A stretch of 64,000 nucleotides of DNA from Balanoglossus misakiensis (Eukaryota > Hemichordata), in NCBI GenBank assembly GCA_040954595.2, contig CM082594.2, forward strand, positions 8,494,001 to 8,558,000, read 5' to 3'. A program made the translations under genes and the position numbers. Shown piece after piece: positions 26,847 through 39,700 of the stretch. A model generated the notes under the pieces. It did no database searches and was not told the DNA's origin. It worked only from the letters and a program-made list of their open reading frames with translations. Position 1 is the first letter of the stretch. The number at the start of each line of letters is the position of its first letter.

Positions 26847-27932
26847 GAGGATGACCATCACAAACTCCATATGTGAGAAACAGTTCAGTAACTGCTGCCA
26901 GGTCAGCGTACAACACTGCCAAATCTTGATGGGAACTCGTCGATTGATATTTACCATGGCTGAGTAACAATTGCTGCAAAACTGTTGTAGAACAGGTTAT
27001 TTTCCAAACTCCAGAGGACCCTGTAAGATTTCAGGTGGCTGGGCAATTTATATGGGGGACTATTTGAAACTGACAACAGTGAGCTGACAAAAGATTAGAT
27101 TATTAAGTCTTGCCATTTTGGACTCTTTGAATGTTATTCACAGAAGACAGCAACAGTGCCTTTCTACATATTCCAGTTTTTTTCAAATCACATGGTGTGC
27201 AATTCATGTTAATAATCTTTCATTTCACATAGAACTCAAAAAAGTCAAGTCTGGTGTGTGCCATGGTCACTCCACAAAGTGACTGTGTGTATACCAATGA
27301 AAACTAGTGTAATAGTTTATAACATGATCACAAGTGTAACATAATAATGAATGTCAAACTTATAATGATCAATTATACACTTTTACAGGGTTTAATAACT
27401 AGTCATATCACTGGTAGTTTAAAATCACAGGTGGCAGAAGTAGTCTACTGCGTTCAGTTGTAAATATAAGACCTCCTCGACAAAGTCCAAAGGAGGATTA
27501 ATATGATAAATTTATCTGTAATAGATCCAGTTTCATGTGTTAAGATTCAGTCTTGTACAGGTACAGGTACAGTACACCAATGCTCTGTGACCTTTGACCA
27601 TAATTGTGGAGTGCCTGCACGTGACTGAATTTTCAGTCCACATGACAGCTTGAAGACTAGAAATTTATGTTATGATCATGTGACTTCTAGTAAAACTAGT
27701 GAAAATCCAGTGTTAACATGTCATACTGTTGTAAAATAGTATTATCGGTAATTAAGTACACGGTAGTTACTCTCGCAATGTTAGATGTGAGATATAGATA
27801 TTTTTTTATACAAGCGCTGTTGATTGGATAATCAATGTGCAATATTGTTAATTTATAGAAAAGTAAAAAAATATCTATCACAAATTTTCTTTTGTGGTGT
27901 GTCTTGTTTTATTGCATGTTATGTCTTCACAG
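26847..27932 (+). other. Probable SOWAH 3' UTR and following non-coding DNA
   Basis: AT-rich sequence after the TGA stop at 26844-26846. I see no canonical AATAAA close to the stop and no other gene. The segment may instead be an intron if the downstream exon at 27933-28245 is used as an alternative last exon. Confidence 0.45.
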
Positions 27933-28245
27933 GTGCTTTTTTGAAACGATTGACAGATCCGAAAATGATTCTCAGAAAGGAGAAGACTGGGGTAGCATAG
28001 ATGAGTTGAATGCTTGGAAATATGTGAAGAAGCAGTGTTGTCTTCGAGATGAAGAAATTATTCTTGGAAAATTACACAGTTCTGTTTTATGTGCTGATCT
28101 GCTTCATGATGGAGAAGAACAGAGAACAGGAAGAGAGAGAAAAAGCGAAGTCGTTTTAAATGTACCATTCAGTCAACTGCCTGCTGGTTTTGTAATGACA
28201 TCCATGTATGTTTTCGTGGAAAAGCCAGTATTGCAGTCATTGTAG
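27933..28245 (+). CDS. Orphan coding-like exon, possible alternative last exon of the SOWAH gene
   Basis: A pyrimidine-rich stretch ending in TCTTCACAG precedes an open frame that runs 103 codons to TAG at 28243-28245. The peptide (CFFETIDRSENDSQKGEDWG...FVEKPVLQSL) is charged and of mixed composition, unlike the low-complexity frames around it. The exon enters in the phase left by the SOWAH exon ending at 26603, so it could replace the 26786-26846 exon. It could also be a separate small gene starting at the in-frame ATG at 27892. I recognise no domain. It has no homologue I can name. Confidence 0.35.
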
Positions 28246-29850
28246 CCACAGTGGGAAACACGCTGAGTGAAATTCAGGACTACAATGACCTAGATAATCT
28301 AAACTGGATCAAGGTTAATCACACGCTGGGCTTTTTGCATCTTCCACAAAAACCAGACAGACAAGAATTTTAATTAAATTCATTCCTTTATTGTTATTTT
28401 CTATTTCAATTGTCATTTTCTGAAATTACTCGACTAAGTAGAATATGTGTACATAATTAAAACCAGAATATTACCTATACAGTTCAAAGTATTTCTATAT
28501 TTGCACAAAAGCAAATCATGAAGGAGGGAAAGTGAACTATTTTGGGCGGAATGATATTAAAAAATACATTCTATAGGAAATGATACATAATATAGACTTG
28601 AAACATAAATACAACACTGTAAGAACTACTAAACTAGAAAAGTCTATAATATTTTATGACAACAAAAGAATTCAAATGTAGAGTTCAAAATTTACAAATA
28701 AGTTTCCCAAGTTTTGCTTCACACGCGTTTTGAGAGTAATTCTTTTTCCTCACAAATCAACTTTCAACCTCAAAATACAGAAAGTCTGTCAAAAACCGGT
28801 TTATGTCCTTTTCTATCTAACACTATAACTGTTGCAACATTTTGAATGTTTTTTTCTTTTAAAACTACCCTCTGATGTATCACTTTTGAAGCATAAACAC
28901 ACTTTCAGAAATATCACAAAAATTCTAAATGTAAAAAGGTGACAATATGCTGAATTCCATTACCTTAAATATTATAAACAAAATGGTATGATGTGTAACG
29001 CACAATCTTGGTGAGGTCGTCTGCTGTCATGCAAATAAGTACATTATATTAATAGAGCTTATTGATCACAGCCATAGTTATTAAGTGGTCAAAGATATGT
29101 CGCCTTAACATTCTCCATAGTCAAGAAATACCCTGCATATCCCAATACCCAGACTACCATACCCTCTAATATACACACCAGATCACTTCACCATTTATTA
29201 AGTCTACAATAGCTTGTGCAAATAATGATCTCACATAGACAATTAAGTGTTTGTCGATGGTGACATATTTAAGTACATTGACATGGAAATAACTTTGAAT
29301 TAATTAAATAGTATTGCAAGTTGCTCCGTATAATTTCGTGTACAACAGCCTTTTAAGTGTTCATCTAGTTTTAGTACTCGTATATTTTTTCATTCAGTTG
29401 TAACTTTCATATGTGCTGACCAATGCTACTGACAATCAACGTCTACTGAACTAATATCCCAAGTGCATAGTATAATTGTTCAGATTGTTTTCTTTTCTGA
29501 ACTACATGATTCGTACAAATGTAATGTTTACACCTTCCTAGCACCTAAAATTATAAGCAAAGACTAACTTTTCACATTCTTATTGTAAATCGTGCTGTAA
29601 CATTTCCTTGAAACCCTCGATATTCTATCCATGTATCGTCCAAACGCTAATCAAATTAATCCTGATGTAAGATGACCACTGATTGCATTTACATTTAATG
29701 TCAAAACTAGGCAGATGAAGATTTAGTTACAGTCTTCAATGTGCACTGGTCCCAAAACCGAAGAACTATTTTTACAAAATAATACAGTGAAGTGAAAATT
29801 ACTGTGCAACATTTAAAAATCTCTCCCAAGATTTTAACAAAATGGCCAAT
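28246..29850. other. AT-rich convergent intergenic region with LZTFL1 3' UTR
   Basis: No gene is seen. The region lies between the + strand exon ending at 28245 and the LZTFL1 stop codon, so it should hold two converging 3' ends. TTTATT (AATAAA on the minus strand) occurs near 28387 and 29194, and either could be an LZTFL1 polyadenylation signal. Confidence 0.5.
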
Positions 29851-32420
29851 TTAGTCATCAGGTTCATATTTTCTAAGTCTTCGTCGGAGGTCCTTGATCT
29901 GTTCATTCTTCTTCTCAAGCATTTTCTTCAAATTCTTGTAGGCTCCAGTTTGACTAAACTTCTTTTCAAGTTCCTGATTGTATGACAAACATAAATTTAG
30001 TTACAGACTTCCATCAGCACTGCAGAGAAAACTTTCAATAACTGATTATCTCTCAAACGAAACTTCTTTTAAATTTTCAAAATGATCATCCCATCCCACA
30101 CAAGCGTCTGCACTGTCACAGTGGATGAGTCAAACTAAGCATTGAACCTTTCTTGTCTCACCTTTTCAGCCATTTCCAATTGTTCTTGTATTTCCAACAA
30201 TCTGTGCTTTGTGTTCGCAAGATCTCCTTCAAGCATATCATGTGTTGCTGCACTGGATTTTTTGTTCTGAAAAGTGACAAAAATATTCAGTAATGTTTCC
30301 AGTGGAAATCATTGTACACTAAATGATGTTCGGCCAAATCTGGTTGACTTGTTTGGACGAAGTCGAAGAAGAGAGATTACAATTTCTCGTACCTTTTCCA
30401 TTTGCATCCTGACCGCCGACATCTGCCCTTCCAATTCTGATAAATCTGCACCTGTGTCACTGCCAGACCTTCCTTTCATTCCCCGCAGTTCGTCTTGAGT
30501 CCGATGGAGATCTGATTCCAGCTTTGACTTGTCTTGTAACATCCCAGTTGCCTGAGGATGCAAATAGAAAAACATAGAGTTGTCTCAGTGTACATCCGTG
30601 TGAAGTTTACCCACAAAGCAAGTCTATCTAATATCATATGACACTCTACCAATGAGTAGCAAAAATTAGTTGACATTCATCCATAGAATGACCCCAAAAA
30701 TTACCACAACTATTACCATTCCGCACTTACTTTCATTTCCACAGACTTTAATCTTTCTCGGAGTTTCTCGTTTTCCTCGTTAAGTCTGTCGATTTCTTTT
30801 TGAAGCAACTCTACTCCTCCGGCTTCAAGTGGCGACAGTTTCTTCATGTCAAAATTGGGTTTTCCTGACTGGGGGGAAATCAAAAATCAAACTCATGTCT
30901 AATTACAAATACTATAGATAGTATTTAATGTCACCAGCATCATCAAATTAAACATTGAATTATACTCTAGTTAATCTTTGTCCAATACTTACTGGTTTGC
31001 CAGACACTTCTCTTTCTTCAATATCTTGAATTAATTCAATTAATTCTCTGAAACCATAATACAATATTCATATCAGCTGTAATTGTGTTGCTATCAATAT
31101 TGTATTTTTGTATTTGATCTATTCATGGGGGTCTCACTCCCACCTCGTGGGTCTACAAACTGATATTTATGGATGAGTTTATTTCTTGATAAGATACCAA
31201 CAAGACAATTCCACATATATACCTATTTTCTAATTCAGAAATATCAGCTTGTAGTTTGAGATGCCATTTTTCAGCTTGCTGGAATAGCTGCCTCAGTAGA
31301 AGGACATTAGTGTGAGTTGTGTTGATTAATTCTGTTTCCACTTCTCCTCTGACCACTGCTTCCAGACCGTCCAACATCTCGATGACCTCATCGACTGTAA
31401 ATGTATCATCAGTCAACCTGGGTAGACAATCAACGATAACTTGAATAATATATGAATTGTTTTATTAAAGGGGGGACAATGTGCATAAGATTTATTAATT
31501 AATTAATCTCAATTGTATATTCATTGTCACAGTGTCTGAGCTCTGAGGATGTGAAATGCAGCCAACCTGCTCTCCTTCAGATCGTCAAAGCTTCCGTCCA
31601 CCACACGCAGATTCTGTCCTCGTTTGTAGCGCGCAAATCTCATGTAATTCAAGACTGTTTGCTGGTGGTGGTCGTTCAGTCCAAGTTCCGCCTGGGAAGA
31701 AAACAAAATTAGTAATTATGATTAAGAATATCATGTAGCTGCAATAATATTTTTGGTACTATCATATCAGTGTAGGTGATATATGTGCGCAATATTCGTA
31801 TTGGTATCGTGGTTGGGTTGTGCCCTCGCGATTGTGTCACGTTTCCCTGGAAACAAGGTAATTTGCATGCTATGCATTCAATGTAGGAAGACGTTGTAAT
31901 TCCCTTGGAAACCGAGTGTGCTAATGATCTTAGCACTGTAGGTGTACGATATTTCACGGGTTTCTTGGCTGAGAATAGTGCAAAGACAGCTGGAGCCAGT
32001 TATGCACCGCGCACCGACACGATTCTTCTTGATGGGCCGGGCCGGGTGGGCGGAGATCTGTTTCACGGTGCGGTCCGAGAGATGAGGCCGTGATCAAGGT
32101 GAGTAGCATCATGATCGATTTGCGTTTGAAAGCCAGAAAAAACTATAGCTATATACGATTTGCTTCTATCGATGCACAGTTCAGACGAAATGGAAAAAAA
32201 CTCAGACACATAGGTGTTTGACAGCTCCGTTAGTAACCGTACAATTACACTTCTTGAGCGATGTTGACTGTTGTTGATCGCGTTGAAATCTACACACAAT
32301 ACGCGCGTCACACCAAACGCCGATCTGAGATGCGAAATAAACACGATCGACATTGGTAAAAGTCAAACCCTTAGTTCATGAAACTGCCAAAGTCAACAAG
32401 CATCCTGCCATACGTACCAT
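29851..32420 (-). CDS. LZTFL1: Leucine zipper transcription factor-like protein 1 (BBSome regulator)
   Basis: Coding exons in transcript order: 32420-32418 (ATG only), 31691-31567, 31417-31223, 31047-30993, 30868-30731, 30551-30393, 30266-30162 and 29973-29851. The frame closes through every junction to 300 aa; the human protein is about 299 aa. Diagnostic segments are AELGLNDHHQ near the start, DTFTVDEVIEMLDGLEAV (about 45-65), TNVLLLRQLFQQAEKWHLKL (about 80-100), ISELENR, and KNEQIKDLRRRLRKYEPDD at the C-terminus. Residues from about 95 onward are mostly coiled coil with heptad leucines. The family binds the BBSome and controls its entry into cilia, so it affects ciliary receptor traffic and Hedgehog signalling; it is BBS17 in humans. 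The first exon is inferred from the only ATG followed directly by a good donor (ATG|GTACGT) upstream of exon 2. The gene is divergent from FYCO1. Confidence 0.95.
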
Positions 32421-33707
32421 TTTAAAATCCTGATACTCTAACCCCTCTGTCCAGATCAAATTCCCACCTAGTGCTAAGCAAAGCTGCGGTATTTCCGTCA
32501 ACTGAATGGATCGAGCGCTGATGCTAACCAAGCATGCGCCAGCACCAAAAAGTTCCCGGATATAAGAGGGCAAAGGTCATGCAAGACTTTTCAACGCACT
32601 TCTCTGCGAAAAATACTCGGGGAGGGGTGTGCTTAATTCTTCACTCGTAAATCCGCTGTACTTGTTTTATAAAGGTACATTCTGCGTTTGGTTAGTTGTT
32701 TGTTTGGTTTGTCGTCTAAGGTTCTCCGTTATATAATTTTATCTGCATTTAACAAAACATCTTGAAGTCCCTCCCCTGGGTCCCTTTGGGGACGCGTGTC
32801 CTCGTCCAAATGGGCAATACTCACGTGACAAAACAACTGTCAGCTGACCTAGTACCTGGACGCCATATTGAAAGTTTGAGTGTTGACCTTACTAAGTTAC
32901 TGCATTGTGTTTTTGTTGATAAATGTCGCACTAGCAAGTATTTGTGGTACGCCACATTGATGTCAACGTGTAAGCGGTAAGTAATGAAACACTTTAACAC
33001 GACATAATGTTTACACGACGTAAAATCACCGATCAGTGCGCAAAGTTGTGGCTGATCAGTGATCACTGATGACTTGGACTGGCTCCGGTGTGTTGACGTT
33101 GCCGTACCGTGTGTTAAATCGGCGATCGCCACATATGACGGACGATCGCAATATATTTATAGATTTTTAACATCCCGGTATATAACAGGAAGTATATGTA
33201 AAGGCAGACGAAATTCAACTGGAGGTGAAATTCCGGTGGCTCAGTCACTCATCTGTATTTGATGAGGCCAGGTCACTGAGGTCAATAGTCTGTCACATTA
33301 TCAGTATGCCAAGTTTCATTGTGGCGTGATAACATTTGCAATCTTATTATGCTTTTAGCTTATATGTTGTCCCAATGTGTACTAATTTTGAAATATTCAA
33401 GTCCATGGCAAGGCTTGCATAATAGGCACCAATATACATATTTGTCATTTCTCAGTGAGTGGTGGGCAGTTGAAACTAAAAATAGGAGAAATTTACAGAT
33501 GTCACTGACAGTTGGCCTGTTGGTGAATACATGTATGAGACAGCTGTATGGCCACAGCGTATGTTACGGTAATGTATGCTGAGGCATGAATATGAATAAC
33601 CGATATTTGTCCTTTTTCTGCATAGGTAGAAGTAGAAAATGGTAGGATTTGTGTAATCTTAAGTACCGCTCAACCTGCTTTACGTCGAAAGGTGAAAGGT
33701 CAACACC
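32421..33707. promoter_or_regulatory. Divergent LZTFL1/FYCO1 promoter region
   Basis: The start codons of the two divergent genes are 1287 bp apart, so both promoters and 5' UTRs should lie here. A good donor (CG|GTAAGT near 32977) could end a non-coding FYCO1 first exon, with splicing to the exon holding the ATG at 33708. No TATA box stands out. The region has more CpG dinucleotides than its surroundings. A second GC-rich patch with GGGCGG near 32048 lies inside LZTFL1 intron 1. Confidence 0.5.
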
Positions 33708-36700
33708 ATGGCAGCAACACAACCTCCAAAGATTATTCACGATATCAGAGGTAATGCTGAGTAACAATATTTTATTTACACACACATATTTGCTACAATA
33801 CAGTCTGCAGCACTGTTGCAGGACTGTCCTGTAAACTTTTCACATGATGTATACATCACTCTATGTATAATTCATGTTTCAGAATGCATTCAAGAGTTGA
33901 AGCGTGACTACAGAGATAGTCAGATCCCAATCAATGATGATAATACAACCTTGCATAAATTCTGTGCTAAACTGGAATTGTTACTCAAAACCAACAGGAA
34001 AGGTGGGTAGAACACAAACTACAGAAATTCATCCGCACAATTTCAATTTTTATCTGAAATAATACAGAATTTCATGACTTTATTTCAAAGAAAGAAAAGA
34101 AGAAAATCCATACTCTGATATGTTCTGAATGTTCCCTGTTGTCTGTTTCAGAGAAAACCAGTCTGCTAGGAGGGAGGAAAGACTACTGGGATTACTTCTA
34201 CAATTCTCTGTATAAAGTGAAGGGACTGAATGAAGGAATACGATTCGTCAAATCGATGCCAGAGGTAAGATATGTGTGTCTGAATGGTTGTACAAAATGC
34301 AGTACTCATAGAGAAGTATGTGTAAATAATTGGTAAAAGCCAGTTTAGTCTACATGTATGTTCCTCATTTAAGCTCCCATTTCATTTTTTTTAGCTGCGA
34401 ACTTCACTCGGGAAGGGCAGAGCATTCATCAGATACAGCCTGGTCCAACAGAGATTGGCTGATACTTTCCAACAGTGTGTCACCAACGGTAAAGTTACCA
34501 GGTGAGTTAGGATCAATATGTAAATTTGTTGTAGTGGTCAGTTGTTAGTCTTTTAGAACCTATCATTCAATATCCTTAATTCAAATGATTGTGAATAATT
34601 TTGACTCCCATTTGTTCACAGTGATTGGTACACACCTAAGTCAGTACTGATGAACCACAGCCACAAGTCGGCCCTGGTCAGTGACCTCTACGACCTCAAC
34701 GAAATCCAGTTTGATCTTTCACCCACAGGTTATGACCTTGACAGTGATTGGCCAACTTTTGCAAGGTGAGATTACCGGTATCATCCAGATTTGAAATGAT
34801 TGACCCCTATACATCTAACAGTTGAATCCATTCGTCAGAGGGAATAGTCATATTCATAAATGACAGTGCAATGAAAGGAATTTCTGAGTTAATTCTCACC
34901 TATGGTTACTTTTGCAGGAAATCTTTTGGAACACCGACGTATGGACTGTGGCAACCACCCAGCAGATCTTCCAGTATTAGTAGTCTTACCAGTATGACAT
35001 CACAGGTAAGATCTAATTTGTAGTCTAGAAATTCAAGTATGAGTGCCTGGCAAGGTAATATGTTTTGTGTGCAGACTTCCATACAGATGGTAAAATTTTA
35101 TTTCAATTATTTATGTATCTTTTTTGGCAGCAAAACGATAGCCTCAGCTTTGCACCAGGCAGCCCACATGCAAGTCTGAAACAAACAATTGACGAAGAAA
35201 AACACTCGGCCCTGCAGACCGAGTTAGACCAGTGTGAAATCAGCATACGGCATCTCCAGCAACGGAATGAACAGCTGGAGAAAGAGCGGGAGGACATGAA
35301 GGGACTGGCCTTGGAAACGGAGACGAGGATGTCGGAGGCGACGTCGCAGATGCAGAAGAAGATACAGGAGATGGAGTACGTGGTGTCGAGGAGCGTCAGT
35401 GAACTGGAAGAGAAGAGGAAACTTTGGGACGAAGAGAGAGGAAGTCTGAGAAGCCGTTTGGAAGACGCGGAGAGCATGAACAGTGATCTGTATCTGAGAA
35501 TCGATGCGCTGAATAAACAGCACGAAAGCAGAGAGAAGGTGTTCGCTGATGTGGAGAGCGATCTGAAAGAGAGGTTACAAGCCAAGGAGGCGAGTGGCGG
35601 CGAAATGGCGATCGAGATAAAAGGTCTTCAACAGCAGTTGGAAATTCAGGAGAGCGAGGGACGAAGGAAAGGGGAGCGGATTCAAGAACTGGAGGAGAAG
35701 CTGTCGGGCACGGAGAGCAAACAGCAGGATTTGGTTGCCAGGATGGAAGGACTTGTCAACGAGAAGGACAGCAAAGCGTCCGATCATTTCGATTCAGCGA
35801 ACAAAGCGCACGCGCTCGTAGAGAAAATGGTGGAGGCCGAAAGAGTGAATGCAGAGTTGAAAGGTCAGAACGACGAGCTGAACAGGCAGCTGTTAAATTT
35901 ACAAGACAAGGTTACAGAGACAGAGAATACAAAGAGCAATGAAATAAAACTTCTGCAAAATGAATCTGAGGAAAAATACAATTCTGTCGTTCAGAGTAAT
36001 GAAGGTTTAAAGAAAAAGTTGGAACAAGCAGATGAGCAGCTGAGAGACTTGAAAATGCAAAATCAAAGTTTCACTGACTCTTGTGAAAAATTTCGAAAAA
36101 TTATCATTGCCAAAGATGAGGAACTTGAGGCAGCTAAAATGGAAATGCAGACAACTACAGAAACGTCAAGAAAAATTCAGGAAGAGTTAAACTGCAAAGT
36201 AAATGAAGTTATGACTGAACTGGAATCAAGCAAAGCAGCTAGTGCTACAGAAGTGGAAGCTTTGAAAACTCAAATTGCGGATTTGGAGGAGAGAAGTAAA
36301 GATTTATCTGTCCGTCAGGAGTTGCCAGTAATGGCTAGAGATGCGGAAGTTTTAGAATCAGAAGTTCAACAGACTTGTGATGAGGTTGACAGCGCAACTC
36401 AACTTAGAACTTCAAATGAACTTGTTGAGAGTTTAGAAGCAGAACTGAGTGAAATTAGGACCGTGGTCAGTTCAGCAATTGCCTGTAGTTCTGAGCCTGA
36501 GATTCGAAAATTATCAGAAAATGTACACGATGGCAATCGGCAGACGATTGAGGCACTCGTGGCTTCTATCTCTGAGCTGCATAAGCTACGTGACAGTGCC
36601 AAGAATTTTGACAACAGTGCAGCTGAAATGAGAAAGGAAATCAAGGGATTGAAACAAGCGTGTGACGACTACCAACATGAATTGAGAGATTCCAAACTGC

Positions 36701-39700
36701 AGCTGGCCGATTTGAAAACTTGCATCAGTAAGCTGGAAAATTCTGAAGTCACACTTCAGACAAGTTTAGAAGACAGGGTCAGAGAGCTTGAAGATTTACG
36801 TGTGTTGTGTCAAGATTTGGAAACCCAGAAAGAGACTTTAGAAACAAGGACTAAAGAACTGCAAGAAACTGTTAGTGCAAATGAGGAAAAGTTTCATGAC
36901 TTGGAGCAGCGTTACAAAACGCTTGCAAAAGAAATGTCAGGACTGAGAGATGAGAATGACGTTCTCAGGAAGGAGAAAGATGAAATGAATGAAAGTATGG
37001 CAGTTCATGAAACAGAGATTGCTGAAAAGGTTATCCAAAAGGATGCGGAAATTTATGAATTGATGACAAGGGAGGAGAAATTGCAAGAAGAGTTGAGAGA
37101 ATTCCAAGAGGAGAGAGAACAAAGTGAGGGTGACATGTCAGCCATGACAGAAAAAATTGCAATGTATGAGGGTCAGCTCCAAGAACAGCAACAGAAATTT
37201 GATGCGGAGAAATCTGCTTTAGAAGGAAACGTGGAAACTCTTAGGGAAGAGTACGAACATGAGAAACAAAATTCCCAGAAATTACAAATCACACTGGAAG
37301 ATCTGCGAAGAATTCACGAAGAGGATTTGTCACACGAGGAGGTCTTTGAGGAGAGAAAGCAACAGGTCGGCAAGGAATACGAAGATAAAGTCGACTTTTT
37401 GAAACAGCAGTTCCAAATCATCAAAGAAGATTTGCAGGAGAAATTGATGGCGAAATCCAGCGAGCTTGATGCGCTGAAGGAACAATTCGATCTGTTGTTA
37501 AAGGAGAAGAATGAAATAGGCGACAAAAATGATATCTTGAATACGCAGATATCCGATCTGAATGAACAGTGTGAGTTGCTGATGTCGGAAAAGGCGGAAG
37601 TCCAGGAGAAACTGGAGCAGAGTAGTTCTGAGGCAGCGGAAAAGATAACGGATGTCTCTCTCGAATGCGACGAACTGGTCAAGAACCTCAACGCTGTCAC
37701 GTTGGAGAGAGACGATGTCCATCGACAAATCACTTCCATTCAGAAATCCACGGAGGATACCGATGCATTACTGAAGAGCAAAGACGAGAAAATTCAGCAG
37801 TTGCAGGAGGATGCTAACGAGATGCGTGCAACCATGGAAACAGAAATCTCAGCTCTCCAGTTTCAGCTGAGCTCTGAAACTATGCAGTATCAACAACAGA
37901 TAAACGTGAGTATCAAAATCATAAAATCATAGAATTTTTCTTATATTCCACAATGAATTTCATTTATATGTATAAATTGATGATCTCGTAGTCTAAGGTA
38001 TTTTGAATATGTCTCATTACAGGCATATGCTGACCAAGCCATTGAAATGATATCCATGAGGGATAAGGTGGCTGAAAATGAACAGTTGCTGACTCAGTTG
38101 GAGGAGACATTAGAGGTGACCAAATCAGAATGGAAACATGAGAGTGAAACGCTGAGTAAAGAGGTGAGTGAATGGGCAGCTACTGAGATCAGTCATTTGG
38201 AGTCTGATAACTGCATTATATCAGTTAAATATATACTTGTCTAAACTGACCTCATCACCATGTGTCTGCCATGGGTACCAATCATGTTTAGACTACATGT
38301 ATCTTCATAGCAAAATGTTCCATACTTGCCTTGTGCATTTTCTCTCAAATTTAGAATTATTTAATTTTATAAAAAATGACCTGTCGATTTGTTTGCAGTT
38401 GCAAAGAGTCACGGCCATGCTGTCTGCAAAGGAATTACAATGCAAACACTTAGAAAATGATGTTGACAAGGTATGTACATTTATCATACAATGAACGAAA
38501 TCTGTCCTATTTTTGTGAATATAATTTTCTTGATCTAATTAGACATTTGTATAGTTAATTTTAATCATATGCACATGGCATCGTGTGATATAACAATAAA
38601 ACCCGCGTGGTGTTTTTTTGTGATGTTGGTCAATTTTTTTCTCCAGTTGACGACAGCAATTGAAATGGAAAAGACGGCTACCAAAGAAGAGAAGGTATGA
38701 AGTAGAAACAATGTTGATTTTATTTTCATCTTTTTTATTTATATTGCATATATGGTTGTGAAAAGGTTCAGAGGTTTGATTTGAAATCTCTGAGAAAAAC
38801 ATTTTTTACAAGTTTTCCTGTATTTCTTTCGGCAGACAAAGGTAGCAAGATACGAGGAACAACTTGCCAATTTTGAAAGAAAGAAAGAAGAAGAAATGGC
38901 ACAGTTAGAGCAAGACAATGAAGGGTTGAAGAGAAGATTGATCAAGCTCATCAGGTAAGAAAAACGTTTCTTGCAAAACGTCAACATGTTTATTGCAAAA
39001 TATCAGTTATTTGTAGCATTAACCTCTTATCTTATCTCCGATATCAGGGACAAGGATAATCTGTGGCAGAAAACAGACTGGTTAGCACATCAACAGAAAT
39101 TACAGGCAGCAGAGAGGTGGTTGGATGATAAAGAGGTAGGAATGATATACATGTAACTCATGTAGCGGGATCATGTTACTGAATGTGTACATAGAAGCAA
39201 TGCTGTACATAGTTCAAACGTGTTTACTTGACACCTAGCAGAAATTTCTATGTAAGACCTTCCCACATGCTATCGCTTGTAATATTAAACCATGACTTTC
39301 ATATCCCTGGATAGGTGTTCAATTGTATGCAGTGCAATACAGAGTTCTCTCTGACTGTCAGACGCCACCATTGCCGACTCTGTGGCAGAATTTTCTGTTA
39401 CAGTTGTTCCAACAATTGGATTATGACAAAACACAGCAGGTAAGTGTCGTTTTGTTTATTTCCCATTACATTCTTTCTTCCAAATAAAACTAATGTGAAC
39501 ATGTCAACAATATTCTTGTCGAGAAACCAAGTCTGATGCACAATATTAGTTGCAGGTTTGTTTATTTTTTCTGATGTCGTTCCAGCAAAAAGACTCGGGC
39601 ATGTTTAACCTGCTACGCCAAATATCAGCATCAGCATGAAGAAGGTGGAATCATGGACACTTCTGTTGTGGACAACAGCGATGAAGACATCGATCCGGCA

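Noticed and set aside
35103-35585. Minus-strand frames rich in Ser/Leu/Phe opposite the FYCO1 coiled-coil exon
   Set aside because: These are antisense shadows of Glu/Lys/Gln-rich coiled-coil codons; the sense strand is convincingly FYCO1.
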